Shown: one piece after another, positions 53,122 to 61,719 of the stretch
Layout of the letters: each line of letters opens with the position of its first letter
Numbering within the stretch: position 1 is the first letter of the stretch
Assembly: GCF_009663395.1 (NCBI RefSeq)
Contig: NZ_QKNW01000001.1
Span: 496,001 to 560,000, forward strand
Length of the DNA: 64,000 nucleotides
Direction of reading: 5' to 3'
DNA from: Halosegnis longus
Lineage (GTDB): Archaea; Halobacteriota; Halobacteria; Halobacteriales; Haloarculaceae
Notes under the pieces: model-generated
The model's database searches: none
What the model was told of the DNA's origin: nothing
Seen by the model: only the letters and a program-made list of their open reading frames with translations
Program-made: the position numbers and the translations under genes

Positions 53122-53802
53122 ATGGCACGTGAGGGGTACCAGATGAAGCTCGGTCAGCTTCAGGAGGACGTACTGTACATGAGCGAACTCGTGCTCGAAC
53201 GGCTCCGCACGGGACTGTCGGCGCTCGACGAGAAAGACGACGACCTCGCGTGGGAGGTCATCGACGGGGACGACGAGATCAACGAGCTGTATCTCGAGCT
53301 GGAAAGCGACTGCATCGACCTGTTGAGTCTCCAACAGCCCGTCGCCGGCGACCTGCGGTTCATCGCCGCGTCGTTCAAAATCATCACCGATCTCGAACGC
53401 ATCGGCGACCTCGCCACGAATCTCGGGGAGTACACGCTCGACGCGGAGCAGGACCGCTACCCGGACGTTGATATTCAGGCAATCGGCGACGCCGTCATCG
53501 AGATGGTCGAAACGGCGATGACCGCATACGCCGACGAGGACGCCGAGCGGACCTTCGAGGTGGCCGACCGCGACGACGAAATCGACCAGCAGTGTGAACG
53601 CGCATCCACAATCGTGGTGCGTGACCTCATCGAGACGGAGATGGACGCCGACAGCGACGAGAGGGAAATCGAGGCGCTGATGGCCGACGTGTCCCGGTTT
53701 CTGCTCACCGTGCGCGACCTCGAACGCGTCGGCGACCACGCCGTCAACATCGCGGGTCGGACCCTCTACATGGTCGAGTCCGACGACGAGCTCATTTACT
53801 GA
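53122..53802 (+). CDS. phoU: Phosphate signalling regulator PhoU
   Basis: 226 residues from the ATG at 53122: two PhoU repeats with DLRFIAASFKIITDLERIGD and LLTVRDLERVGDHAVNIAGR, both carrying the ERxGD metal-binding motif. PhoU restrains Pst phosphate uptake and PHO signalling. No pst genes lie in the window, so the transporter must be elsewhere. The last 11 bases overlap the convergent membrane gene. Confidence 0.93.
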   Translation: MAREGYQMKLGQLQEDVLYMSELVLERLRTGLSALDEKDDDLAWEVIDGDDEINELYLELESDCIDLLSLQQPVAGDLRFIAASFKIITDLERIGDLATNLGEYTLDAEQDRYPDVDIQAIGDAVIEMVETAMTAYADEDAERTFEVADRDDEIDQQCERASTIVVRDLIETEMDADSDEREIEALMADVSRFLLTVRDLERVGDHAVNIAGRTLYMVESDDELIY

Positions 53803-54136
53803 ACTCGGCCGCGAGCTCGTCCGCGCGGTGTTCGCCGACGTTCTCGACCGCAAACCGGTACAGTTCGTCGTCGGCGACGACGACGAGCACCGCCTTTGAG
53901 GAGCGGAGCCACAGGTAGAACGCGGCCGGCGAAATCACGAACAGGCCAGCACCCAGCGGCGCGACCGTCCAGAAGTCGACGCCGACGGCGACGCCGGCCG
54001 TCGGGACGAGCACGGCGAGGAGAATCAGGCTCATCCCGGCGACCAGCGGACGGAAGTCGCGGCGACCGTGAGAGATGTGTGCGTCGGAGATGGCGTCGGG
54101 GTCGAACGTGCGGTCGCCGATAGTGACCTCATCCAT
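53792..54136 (-). CDS. Small membrane protein (DUF6232-like)
   Basis: 114 residues from the ATG at 54136. A soluble N-terminus with strands, two hydrophobic segments (about 30-50 and 55-78, including VAPLGAGLFVISPAAFYLWL), then a short domain with AVLVVVADDELYRFAVENVG. Resembles DUF6232-type bacterial and archaeal membrane proteins; low confidence in the family. Overlaps the potassium-channel stop by eight bases, so co-translated with it. Confidence 0.65.
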   Translation of the reverse strand: MDEVTIGDRTFDPDAISDAHISHGRRDFRPLVAGMSLILLAVLVPTAGVAVGVDFWTVAPLGAGLFVISPAAFYLWLRSSKAVLVVVADDELYRFAVENVGEHRADELAAEFSK

Positions 54137-55355
54137 CCTCGTCAACCTCGATTTTGTCTTCGTCCGGCACGTCCATTATTTGTGCGGCGAGGGATTCCAT
54201 GTCGCCGGTCTCCATGGCGCTCTGGACGAGCAGGTGGCCCCCGATGACGGCCGGCGAGATGACCGTGTCGGCACCGGCCCGCCGGAGCTTCTTGGCGTTC
54301 TCGCGTTCGGTCGCGGCCGCCACGATGTTGAGTTCGGGGTTGAGCTCGCGGGCGGTGAGGATGGCGAGTGCGTCCTGTGCGTCGTCGTCGGTCGCGGCCA
54401 CCAGAGCCCGGGCACGTTCGATACCGACGCGGGAAAGGGGTTCCTCGTCGGAGGGGTCGGCGACGACCACCTCGATATCTTTCGTGCGCAGTTCCTGTGC
54501 CCGGTCGGGCGAGCGCGTGATGACGACGAACTGCGGCGGCGCCGTGGCGGTGGCGAGTTCTTCGATAACCGGTTCGGTGAGGTCTGAGACCCCGACCACG
54601 ATGATGTGGTTGTCGAGGATGTCGAGTGTGGAGTCGTTCATGATTCCGAGAGCGTTCGTGAAGCGGGCCTCGATGGCCGGGCCGACGAGGGTGGTGATGG
54701 CGACACCGAAGCTGGCGACGCCGAGCACGACGAGCGACATGGTGAACAGCCGTGCTTCGGGCGAAGTTGTGGCGGGGATGGCGTCACCGTAGCCGACCGT
54801 GGAGGCAGTGACCAGCGTGAAGTAGAAGGCGTCGGTGACCGACTGGATGCCGGTGAACTCCTCGCGGAGCACGTACGAGCCGATGGTGCCGTACGCCTGC
54901 GTGCCGACGACGGCGAGCAGCGCCGCGAGCTGGGCGGTCGAGAGGTCGAACTCGCGGTCGAACAGCCGGTGGTTCGCGAGCACGGTCGGGATGGAGACGA
55001 GCGAAACCACGACCAGCGGGTAGGAGTACTGGCTCGCCTGCGCGAGCCCCTGGACCGCCGTGACCGGCAGCAGGACGACCGTGAGAAGCCACGCGACCCG
55101 CAGCCGGTTCCGGAGCCCGTAGGCGGCCGCCATCATCAGGAAGCCGGTGAGCACGCCGGTGAACCCGACGGTCCGTTCGACCGTCGGCGGAACGTACGGC
55201 GCGAGCGGCCCGGAGACGTTCATCGAGCCGATGTTGACGATACCGGTGACGACGGACAACACGGCGACGAGTGCAGGGAGCCACAGCGCAGCCTGTGCGC
55301 CGAGAACGCGTGCCAGCCGCTTCGGTCGCGTCGACGGTGCGGCCCCCTCGCTCAT
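54129..55355 (-). CDS. Potassium channel with TrkA-N (RCK) domain
   Basis: 408 residues from the ATG at 55355. Several hydrophobic helices in the first ~200 residues, ending in a pore loop with the K+ selectivity filter TVGYGD (in VTASTVGYGDAIPA). The C-terminal half is a TrkA-N NAD-binding domain (HIIVVGVSDLTEPVIEEL) with downstream ALVAATDDDAQDALAILTAR. More helices precede the pore than in a minimal two-helix channel, so it may be six-helix. Divergent from the two TrkA-C membrane genes. Confidence 0.9.
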   Translation of the reverse strand: MSEGAAPSTRPKRLARVLGAQAALWLPALVAVLSVVTGIVNIGSMNVSGPLAPYVPPTVERTVGFTGVLTGFLMMAAAYGLRNRLRVAWLLTVVLLPVTAVQGLAQASQYSYPLVVVSLVSIPTVLANHRLFDREFDLSTAQLAALLAVVGTQAYGTIGSYVLREEFTGIQSVTDAFYFTLVTASTVGYGDAIPATTSPEARLFTMSLVVLGVASFGVAITTLVGPAIEARFTNALGIMNDSTLDILDNHIIVVGVSDLTEPVIEELATATAPPQFVVITRSPDRAQELRTKDIEVVVADPSDEEPLSRVGIERARALVAATDDDAQDALAILTARELNPELNIVAAATERENAKKLRRAGADTVISPAVIGGHLLVQSAMETGDMESLAAQIMDVPDEDKIEVDEDG

Positions 55356-55426
55356 ACCCGCTGGAACCGCGGGCGTCGGCATAAACCGTCCGATAGCTGT
55401 ATTTGGTTCCCGCGCGAGTGGCGCGT

Positions 55427-56650
55427 ATGGCTGCGCTTCCCGTCGAGATACTCCAAGGTATCTATCTCGGTATCCTCACCGGGCTGTTGCCGACGCTGAT
55501 TGCCTTCAGCCTCGGCTTCGGCTTCAAGTACATCACCGGCGTGACAATCCCCGGTTTCGGTGTCGTCGTCTTGTCGCTCGCGCTCGCGGGCGTCAACGGG
55601 GGACTGCTCGCGCTCACCGACCAGACCATCACGCAGTCGGCGACCGGCCCGGTCGTCGTCACGGCGATTCTCGTCATCCTGATGTTGTCGCTGTACGCCC
55701 ACGCCAAGGGCGACGCGCTGGGGGCGACGTTCCCGCGACGGTTTAGTCTCTCCGCGCTTCGGGCCCAGACGCTCTCGAACGACGTGGTCGAGTTCGTCGG
55801 CGGGCGCGGGCAGGTGACGCTCGAAATCGTCGGCGACATCGCCGACATGGAGGCGTATCCGCCGCTTCCGGACGACATCCGTACCAGCATCAAGGCGGAG
55901 ACGTGGAAGCTGCCAGCCGACCTCGGGCTCGATGAGCTGGAAGCGCGATTCAGAGAACGGCTCCGGACGGAGTTTGACCTCGCGGACGCGGCCGTCACAA
56001 TCAACGCGCAGGGGCAGGCGACGATCGCCGCCGCGCCGCCCGTTTCGGCGCTCTCGAAGCGGATTCCCGCCGGGAAGCGAGCCGTCTCCGTCGACGCGCT
56101 CGTCCCGACCGGACTGGCGCGAGGCGATATCGTCACCCTCCACACGAACGAGGCGACTATCGAAGGAACGCTCGTCAGCGCACGCTCCAGCGGCAAGAGC
56201 GACCCCAAGCCGGTCGCGACGGACGGCGGTACCGCGACCGAACCGGCACAGCCGCCGACCGGCGCACCCGACGCGACCACGACCGGCGGTGACGGCCGAG
56301 TGACGGTGGCGGTGAGCCGGAGCGACGCGCGGACGCTGTTGGCCGCGACGACCGCCCACGTCGTCGTTCAGCCGCGCGGTACGAGCCGGGAGTTCGAGCT
56401 CCTCTCCCTGTTGCGACGTTCCGGCAAGCGCTTTCGGAAGTTCACGCTCGCCGCAGACGCGCCGCTCGTCGGAGAGACCGTCGGTACTGCCGGGCTGCGA
56501 GACACCCACGGCGTCGGTGTGCTCGCGGTTCGGTCCGACGGGACGTGGCGGTTCGTCCCGCCGCAGGAGCAGCCGCTGGCCGCGGGCGATGAGCTGTTCG
56601 TCGTCGGGCCGCGCGAGGGACTCGACGCGGTCGCCGGGGTGGTTTCGTGA
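55427..56650 (+). CDS. Membrane protein with TrkA-C-like C-terminus, gene 1
   Basis: 407 residues from the ATG at 55427. Three hydrophobic segments in the first ~90 residues (from GIYLGILTGLLPTLIAF), a soluble region, and a C-terminal regulator-like domain (LVGETVGTAGLRDTHGVGVL, QPLAAGDELFVVGPREGLD) of TrkA-C/RCK-C type. It looks like the ligand-sensing part of a K+ system without a pore. Its stop overlaps the GTG of gene 2 (GTGA). Pairing with the adjacent channel is likely from context. Confidence 0.8.
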   Translation: MAALPVEILQGIYLGILTGLLPTLIAFSLGFGFKYITGVTIPGFGVVVLSLALAGVNGGLLALTDQTITQSATGPVVVTAILVILMLSLYAHAKGDALGATFPRRFSLSALRAQTLSNDVVEFVGGRGQVTLEIVGDIADMEAYPPLPDDIRTSIKAETWKLPADLGLDELEARFRERLRTEFDLADAAVTINAQGQATIAAAPPVSALSKRIPAGKRAVSVDALVPTGLARGDIVTLHTNEATIEGTLVSARSSGKSDPKPVATDGGTATEPAQPPTGAPDATTTGGDGRVTVAVSRSDARTLLAATTAHVVVQPRGTSREFELLSLLRRSGKRFRKFTLAADAPLVGETVGTAGLRDTHGVGVLAVRSDGTWRFVPPQEQPLAAGDELFVVGPREGLDAVAGVVS

Positions 56651-57807
56651 CCCAGCAAGAGGTCGCCATCCTCGCCCGGATCATGGACAATCTGTTGCGA
56701 ATCGTCGGTCTGAGCCTACTCTCGGGACTGCTCGCGGCGCTGCTCGCGGTCGGATACCGCTGGTACGCCCGGATGCAGGTGCCGACCGGGCTGTCGATGC
56801 TCGTCGGTCTCACGGGCGTCGCGCTGGTGTTGAACCTCGACACGACGCTGGCGTCGCTGCTGGAGCCGACCGGCGGAGCGGACGACGTGTTCGCCACTCC
56901 GACAATCGTCGTCAACACGCTCACCCTCGCCGTCAGCGGCGTCACCGCGACTGCGGGCGGGCGCGTCGGCGACCGCATCGCCGGCACCACCGGTGCGCTC
57001 TCCGGCGGTGGCGGTGCCAACGTCGACGTATCTGCGGTCGTGAAGGCCGTCGGGCGCGTCATCACCGTCGAACTCCCCGAGGACATCGAGGACATGGACG
57101 GCCACGACCCGGTGGCCGCGAACGTGAAGGAGCGCATCGCCGGGCTAACGTTGGTCTTCCCGCGGCGGCTGACGGTCGAGGAGCTCCGGAACCGGCTCGT
57201 CGCCCGGCTCCGGGAGGAGTACGGCGTCGGCGTCGTGGACGTCGACATCGAGGCGGACGGTACCGTGACGTATCTCGCGGTCGGCTCCCGCGAGATCGGG
57301 CTCGGGACGACGCTCCCGCCCGAGACCTGTGCGGTCGCCATCCGTGCAGACCCGGCGTTCAGCGCGAGCGCCGGCGACGTGGTCCACATCTACGACACCA
57401 CGGGCGAGGAGTCGAAACGCGTCGCCGTCGGCGAGGTGCGCGGCACCGCCGACGAGGTGGTAACCGTCGCCGTCGACGCGGACGACGCCACCCGGCTGAA
57501 CAGCACCCAGCGGTACCGGCTCGCGACACTCCCCGTCGAGCCGCGGGTCGACCGCGAGTTCGCGTCGCTGTTGCGCGCGGCCGACGAGACGGTCACCACG
57601 ATTACGCTCGCGGCCGACTCGCCGCTCGCCGGCCAGACCGTCGGGGCGCTCAATGCAACAGTCATCGCAGTTCACGGGCAAGCCGGCACCGAGCCGCTCG
57701 TTCCCAACACGCGGACGCTCACCGCCGGCGAGACGCTGTACGTCATCGCCAAGCCCGACGCGGTCCGGCGGCTCGAAGCCGCGGCCACCGGAGCCGACAC
57801 CGACTAA
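56647..57807 (+). CDS. Membrane protein with TrkA-C-like C-terminus, gene 2
   Basis: 386 residues from a GTG overlapping gene 1. Similar plan: three hydrophobic segments at the N-terminus (LLRIVGLSLLSGLLAALLAV, GLSMLVGLTGVALVL and one more), then soluble domains (VTVELPEDIED-like region, RRLTVEELRNRLVARLREEY) and the tail LAGQTVGALNATVIAVHG with TLTAGETLYVIAKPDAVRRL. Clearly related to gene 1 in layout; the two may form a hetero-oligomeric regulator. Confidence 0.8.
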   Translation: MTQQEVAILARIMDNLLRIVGLSLLSGLLAALLAVGYRWYARMQVPTGLSMLVGLTGVALVLNLDTTLASLLEPTGGADDVFATPTIVVNTLTLAVSGVTATAGGRVGDRIAGTTGALSGGGGANVDVSAVVKAVGRVITVELPEDIEDMDGHDPVAANVKERIAGLTLVFPRRLTVEELRNRLVARLREEYGVGVVDVDIEADGTVTYLAVGSREIGLGTTLPPETCAVAIRADPAFSASAGDVVHIYDTTGEESKRVAVGEVRGTADEVVTVAVDADDATRLNSTQRYRLATLPVEPRVDREFASLLRAADETVTTITLAADSPLAGQTVGALNATVIAVHGQAGTEPLVPNTRTLTAGETLYVIAKPDAVRRLEAAATGADTD

Positions 57808-57830
57808 TCCCGTCGGCTCCACGTACCCGT

Positions 57831-58172
57831 ATGGCAGACGACGCCCAGACGATCGACCCGAGCGAAATCGGCGAGACAGACGCTCCGCCCGTCGACGAGG
57901 CACCGTACAAGCTCGTCTTCGAGGCCAACAAGTGTATCGCCGCCGGGAAATGTGCCGAGGTCTCGACCAACTGGGAGATGGAGCTTTCCACCGGGATTGC
58001 AAAGCCCAACACCTACTTCTTCGCCGAGGAGGACCTCGACCACAACGTCCGGGCAGCGGAGGTGTGTCCGGCGAAGAAGGACCGCGGCGTCATCCACGTC
58101 ATCGACCGCCGGACGAACGAGGAAATCGCTCCCGACCCGGAGGGAGACGGCACGCTCTCCGTCGACTGGTAG
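57831..58172 (+). CDS. Ferredoxin, three-cysteine single-cluster type
   Basis: 113 residues. NKCIAAGKCAEV (Cys35, Cys41) and AAEVCPAKKDRGVIHVI (Cys79) form the pattern C-x5-C...C-P of single-cluster [3Fe-4S]- or [4Fe-4S]-like ferredoxins, as in P450-partner ferredoxins. The N-terminal ~25 residues are acidic. It is the haloarchaeal short form, distinct from plant-type 2Fe-2S ferredoxin. It follows the TrkA-C genes but probably has its own role. Confidence 0.82.
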   Translation: MADDAQTIDPSEIGETDAPPVDEAPYKLVFEANKCIAAGKCAEVSTNWEMELSTGIAKPNTYFFAEEDLDHNVRAAEVCPAKKDRGVIHVIDRRTNEEIAPDPEGDGTLSVDW

Positions 58173-58324
58173 CGAACAGGCGACCCCTCGCTGTCCCGGA
58201 CCGTGGGTCACGCTCCTGCCGTGGCGGCCCGGGGCCGTGTCGTTACATCGACGGGGGTGGTGCGGCATCCGTGTTAAACGCCGACCGTAACGGCTTTTCG
58301 ACGCGCGCGACCACAGAGTGGTAG

Positions 58325-58409
58325 GCGGGGATGGCTGAGTCTGGCCAAAGGCGGCGGACTTAAGATCCGCTCTCGTAGGAGTTCGTGGGTTCGAATCCCT
58401 CTCCCCGCA
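58325..58409 (+). tRNA. tRNA-Leu (anticodon TAA)
   Basis: 85 bases, class II with a long variable arm. Acceptor GCGGGGA pairs with TCCCCGC plus A; the anticodon arm is GCGGACTTAAGATCCGC with TAA in the loop; the T arm has GGTTCGAATCC. No intron and no encoded CCA. A T6 run follows immediately. Confidence 0.97.
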
Positions 58410-58410
58410 C

Positions 58411-58475
58411 TTTTTTGCCGACTCGGGCTTCCTCGCGCGCCTTCGGCGCGCTGTGGGAGCCACTCGCGGCAAAAA
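58411..58475. terminator. T run and nested palindrome after tRNA-Leu
   Basis: T6 at 58411-58416 is the expected tRNA terminator. It also starts an imperfect larger palindrome: TTTTTGCCG (58412-58420) pairs with CGGCAAAAA (58467-58475), enclosing a perfect hairpin GCGCGCC-TTC-GGCGCGC (58435-58451). The rest of the 191-base gap to 58601 shows no gene. Confidence 0.6.
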
Positions 58476-58600
58476 CCTGCACTAAAAACCGCAGCCGCGC
58501 CTCCCGTCGGTCGGCGCGGTGAAACGCCTCGCTCCGCTCGGCGTATGCGCTAGAGTACGGCAACGTGCGGCTTTTCTTCCTGTCTCGCCAATCGCCCGTA

Positions 58601-59098
58601 ATGACGATTCCCGAGAGTGCCGAACGCGCGTTCGACGCACACGATGCTTACGACCGCGACGGCGACGAGTACGAACTGACGACGATTACGTTCGAGAGCC
58701 GCGTCGAGGCGGCCGAAACCGACGACTGGGCACACGAGTACACCATCGTCGTCCGCGCGCCGATGCTGTCGTCGGTCGTAGATGGCGAGGTCGGCCCGGA
58801 CCTCGAAGCCGGCTGGTTCGACACCTTCGCGCTCCGGATGGAAGACGCCCCCGACGCCGTCCGCGACAATCTGGAACTGGACCGGCTCGACGTGCACGAG
58901 GAACTCGGCGATGCGGTCGTCGTCTTCGAGTTCACGTGGGGGAACGCGGACCGCGCGCCCGCGATTGCGAAGGCGCTGGCCGAGTACGTCGAGGGCACGT
59001 ACATGGAGGGTGTCGTCCCGGGCTTCGACTACACCGACCCCGTCGATTCGCTGCTCGCGTCCGCGAGCCAAGGCGACGGGACCGGCACCCCGCTGTAG
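58601..59098 (+). CDS. DUF5813-like haloarchaeal protein
   Basis: 165 residues from the ATG at 58601. AERAFDAHDAYDRDGDEYEL start, TFESRVEAAETDDWAHEYTI and DYTDPVDSLLASASQGDGTG. I recall this as DUF5813, a haloarchaea-specific family with no known function. Soluble and acidic. Meets the convergent zinc-finger gene with no gap. Confidence 0.75.
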   Translation: MTIPESAERAFDAHDAYDRDGDEYELTTITFESRVEAAETDDWAHEYTIVVRAPMLSSVVDGEVGPDLEAGWFDTFALRMEDAPDAVRDNLELDRLDVHEELGDAVVVFEFTWGNADRAPAIAKALAEYVEGTYMEGVVPGFDYTDPVDSLLASASQGDGTGTPL

Positions 59099-59290
59099 CT
59101 ACTCGATAACGAGCGCCCGCGAGCCGCAAAACAGGCAGTTGTCCCCGTGTTTGATGGCGACGAGCTGTCGACCACAGTCCAGACAGTGACACAGCTTCCG
59201 GTCGCCGGTGGTGAGTCGTCGCGCAATCGCCGTCGACTGTGGTGGAATCGCCCGGTCGGTCTTGCGAAGCGGCGGCTCGTCGTCGCTCAT
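59099..59290 (-). CDS. Small four-cysteine zinc protein
   Basis: 63 residues with CHCLDCGRQL and CLFCGSRA, two CxxC pairs of a zinc ribbon, after a basic N-terminal half. Function unknown. It begins 41 bases after the YchF stop on the same strand, so it may be co-transcribed with it. Confidence 0.75.
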   Translation of the reverse strand: MSDDEPPLRKTDRAIPPQSTAIARRLTTGDRKLCHCLDCGRQLVAIKHGDNCLFCGSRALVIE

Positions 59291-59331
59291 ACCACCAGTA
59301 CGAACCGGACCCGCTTGAACTGTCTGCCGAA

Positions 59332-60522
59332 TCAGGCCGTCGTAATCAGTTCGATGACGTCGCGCTCATCGAGCACGTGGTCGCCGCCGACCTGTCGCTC
59401 GGTCCGGCAGTCGATGCCGTGGAGCAGGCCGTCGCCGATATCCGAGTGGATGTGGTAGGCGAAATCCGAGGTGGTCGACCCGCGGGGCAGGAGAAAGCAG
59501 TCGCGGAACTCACCCTCCTCGTCGGCCTTCCCGTTCGCGCTCCCCGGAAAGACGGGCATCACGCCGAGCACGTCGAACAGCGCGCGCTCGATTGCGCCCT
59601 GAACGCCGGTTCCGTCGTACTCGCTCGTGAAGTCGGCAATGGCCTCCAGCCCCTGCTCTTGCTCGTCGGAGATGTCGCCGACGATATCGAACTCGGCGTC
59701 ACCGGGCGTGTAGTCGACGACGCCGCCCTCCGCGGCGTTCTTGAGTGCCTTCTCCGCGTGCGCGCTCGTCGGGACGAAGGTGAGGTGCTCGTAGTCGTCG
59801 TCCGTGGTCACTTCCTCCCAGTTTGCCTGTGCCTCCGGCGTGTCCATCTTGTTGGCCGCGATGAGGATTGGCTTCGTCTCCTTGCGAATCTCGCGAGCCA
59901 GTTCGAACCGGTCGTCGTCGTCCCACTCTCCGGGTTCGAGCGAGAGGTCACACCGGAGGATGAGCTTCTTGATTTCGTCTTTGTTGGTGCGGAACGCCGA
60001 CATCTGTTCGGCGAGGACGACCTCTACGTCGGTGTTTTCCTTGTCGTAGGCGTCGGCGTACTTGTCGAGTCCCTTGCCGAGAATCTCCAGATACCACTGG
60101 TCGAGTTCGTCTTCGAGGAAGTCGATGTCCTCGCGAGGGTCGTGACCCTCGGTGCGTTCACCCTCGGCGTCGGTCGTCCCGGAGAAGTCGACGACGTGGA
60201 CGAGCGCGTCGGCCTCGTTCAGGTCGGTGAGAAACTGATTGCCCAGCCCCTTCCCTTCGTGTGCGCCGGGGACGAGTCCGGCCACGTCGAGCAGTCGGAC
60301 GGGGACGAATCGCGTGCCGTCGTCGCAGTAGCCGACGCTCGGGGTGCAGGTGGTGTCGAACTCGGGGGCCGCACAGTCGACGCGCACGTACGCCTCGCCG
60401 ACGGAGGGGTCGATTGTCGTGAACGGGTACGCGCCCTCAGGCACGTCGTTCATCGTCGCCGCGTTGAAGAACGTGGATTTGCCGACCGACGGCTTCCCCA
60501 CGAGACCGATAGTGTAGCTCAT
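59332..60522 (-). CDS. ychF: YchF/OLA1-family GTPase
   Basis: 396 residues from the ATG at 60522. G1 GKPSVGKST near the N-terminus, G3 LDVAGLVPGA, G4 NKMD (which would favour GTP, unlike the NMxE of bacterial YchF), and a C-terminal TGS domain ending RDVIELITTA. The family binds ribosomes and acts in translation and redox stress. A TATA-like element precedes the ATG by about 25 bases. Confidence 0.93.
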   Translation of the reverse strand: MSYTIGLVGKPSVGKSTFFNAATMNDVPEGAYPFTTIDPSVGEAYVRVDCAAPEFDTTCTPSVGYCDDGTRFVPVRLLDVAGLVPGAHEGKGLGNQFLTDLNEADALVHVVDFSGTTDAEGERTEGHDPREDIDFLEDELDQWYLEILGKGLDKYADAYDKENTDVEVVLAEQMSAFRTNKDEIKKLILRCDLSLEPGEWDDDDRFELAREIRKETKPILIAANKMDTPEAQANWEEVTTDDDYEHLTFVPTSAHAEKALKNAAEGGVVDYTPGDAEFDIVGDISDEQEQGLEAIADFTSEYDGTGVQGAIERALFDVLGVMPVFPGSANGKADEEGEFRDCFLLPRGSTTSDFAYHIHSDIGDGLLHGIDCRTERQVGGDHVLDERDVIELITTA

Positions 60523-60543
60523 TATCTGTCTCCGGCGATTCGC

Positions 60544-60549
60544 GTATTT
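60544..60549 (-). promoter_or_regulatory. TATA-like element of ychF
   Basis: On the minus strand AAATAC, 22-27 bases before the ATG at 60522. Confidence 0.4.
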
Positions 60550-60689
60550 CAATGTTGTTGCCGCGCCGTCCAGTGGTATGTGTTGTCGTGGTAGGGTTGA
60601 TGAGGCGTGTTTGACTCTCTTGCTCGGCGTGTCTGCTTCGACACCGTCTCGGAGGAACTCGTCTGTCGTTCCGGTCACTTCGACAGTAC

Positions 60690-61050
60690 CTCGAAAGCCC
60701 CCGCGCCGCTACGGTCGCACGGCGAGCGGTGCGGTATGGGCCACGGCTTCGATTGCCTATTCAGTCGATGCGGTGGCGTGGTCCGAGCGCGCCTCGTGCG
60801 CGCGAGTCAGCGCGAGGGATGAGCGACTGAAAGGAGCGAATCGGTTGGGGAGGCTCGTGGTGCTGCTGCTGTCGGGTGGACTGAAAGGGGCGGGCGTGTC
60901 GCGCCTGCGTGGTCGGTTCCGTGACCACTATCGGGAGCGAGCACCGCGAGCGACCGATATGTCACGGAGAGGCCGCGACACGCCCGGGGCTTTCAAGCCG
61001 TACTCACCAACGTAGTTGCGGTCACCAGACGACACGCCGGGGATTTCAAA
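60690..61050. repeat. Repeat mosaic with large nested inverted repeat
   Basis: Within the 645-base gene-free stretch 60523-61167. Short motifs of one type recur: GAAAGCCCC near 60696, CTGAAAGGAGCG at 60827, CTGAAAGGGGCG at 60881, GGGGCTTTCAA at 60986 and GGGGATTTCAA at 61039. The arms at 60881-60903 and 60974-60995 pair (TGAAAG with CTTTCA, then a 4x4 internal loop, then 12 perfect pairs GGGCGTGTCGCG). Inside are TCCGTGAC (60918) with GTCACGGA (60961) and ATCGG (60930) with CCGAT (60954). Left-arm copies lie 54 bases apart, as do right-arm copies. No coding evidence supports an open frame here. It may be a haloarchaeal repeat family or a structured RNA. Confidence 0.65.
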
Positions 61051-61167
61051 CTGAAACCAACAGAGCAGTCAGAGTAATCGAACACAAAGCCAAATCCACA
61101 CCTCCAGACAGACCACTTTCACCACGCTTGGCGAGCACCCTTACCCCAGCCGACCGACGCGAATTCC

Positions 61168-61707
61168 ATGCAGTCACCGAGCACAATCACGGCAGACGAG
61201 ACGTACTGGCTCCGGGGGAGCGCGGTCACGGACGCGGACACCGCGACGGACGCGTACTTCGAGGACCACGACGTACTCCGCCCCGCGGAGACGACGAAAA
61301 CCGACCTCCCGCCGACGGACGACGAGGCCGTCGCGCGAATCGACCGGGACGCACTCGGTGAGGAGAAGTTCATCGGCAAGTGGCAGGTCACGGGGTCGGC
61401 CGACCGCATCGACGCGCTGTGGCCGGATATCGTGGCGAGCGTCGAGTCCCAGACCATCTGGGCGGCGAAGGCGATGACGGGATTCGGCTTCGACGCGCTG
61501 GAGATGTACGACGAGTACGTGCTCGCGGTGTACACGCCGAACTACGTCGACACCGACGACGTGTATCGGGTGCGCGAGCACCTCCGCGAGGCTCACGGGG
61601 TCACGGAGCCGTGTTACTACAAGCCGGATATCTACACGGCGAACGGAATCGTCGCCGACAACATGGATGAGTTCGGACTGGAGAAGCCAGCGCGCTACGT
61701 CGAATAG
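61168..61707 (+). CDS. Putative phosphothreonine-lyase-domain protein (DUF1917/Bles03)
   Basis: 179 residues: ETYWLRGSAVTDADTATDAY, FIGKWQVTGSADRIDALWPD, WAAKAMTGFGFDALEMYDEY and VLAVYTPNYVDTDDVYRVRE match the haloarchaeal Bles03/DUF1917 group often called putative phosphothreonine lyase domain. The enzymatic role is unproven. Soluble. Convergent with purQ, 12 bases apart. Confidence 0.78.
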   Translation: MQSPSTITADETYWLRGSAVTDADTATDAYFEDHDVLRPAETTKTDLPPTDDEAVARIDRDALGEEKFIGKWQVTGSADRIDALWPDIVASVESQTIWAAKAMTGFGFDALEMYDEYVLAVYTPNYVDTDDVYRVREHLREAHGVTEPCYYKPDIYTANGIVADNMDEFGLEKPARYVE

Positions 61708-61719
61708 CGTCGGAACGGG

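Noticed and set aside
60578-61015. 145-residue open frame across the repeat mosaic
   Set aside because: Composition is Arg/Ser-rich and unlike the acidic proteins of this genome; the frame exists because of repeated GC-rich motifs.
60825-61050. CRISPR array
   Set aside because: Only two copies per motif, copies are inverted between arms and diverged, and no unique spacers of uniform length exist.
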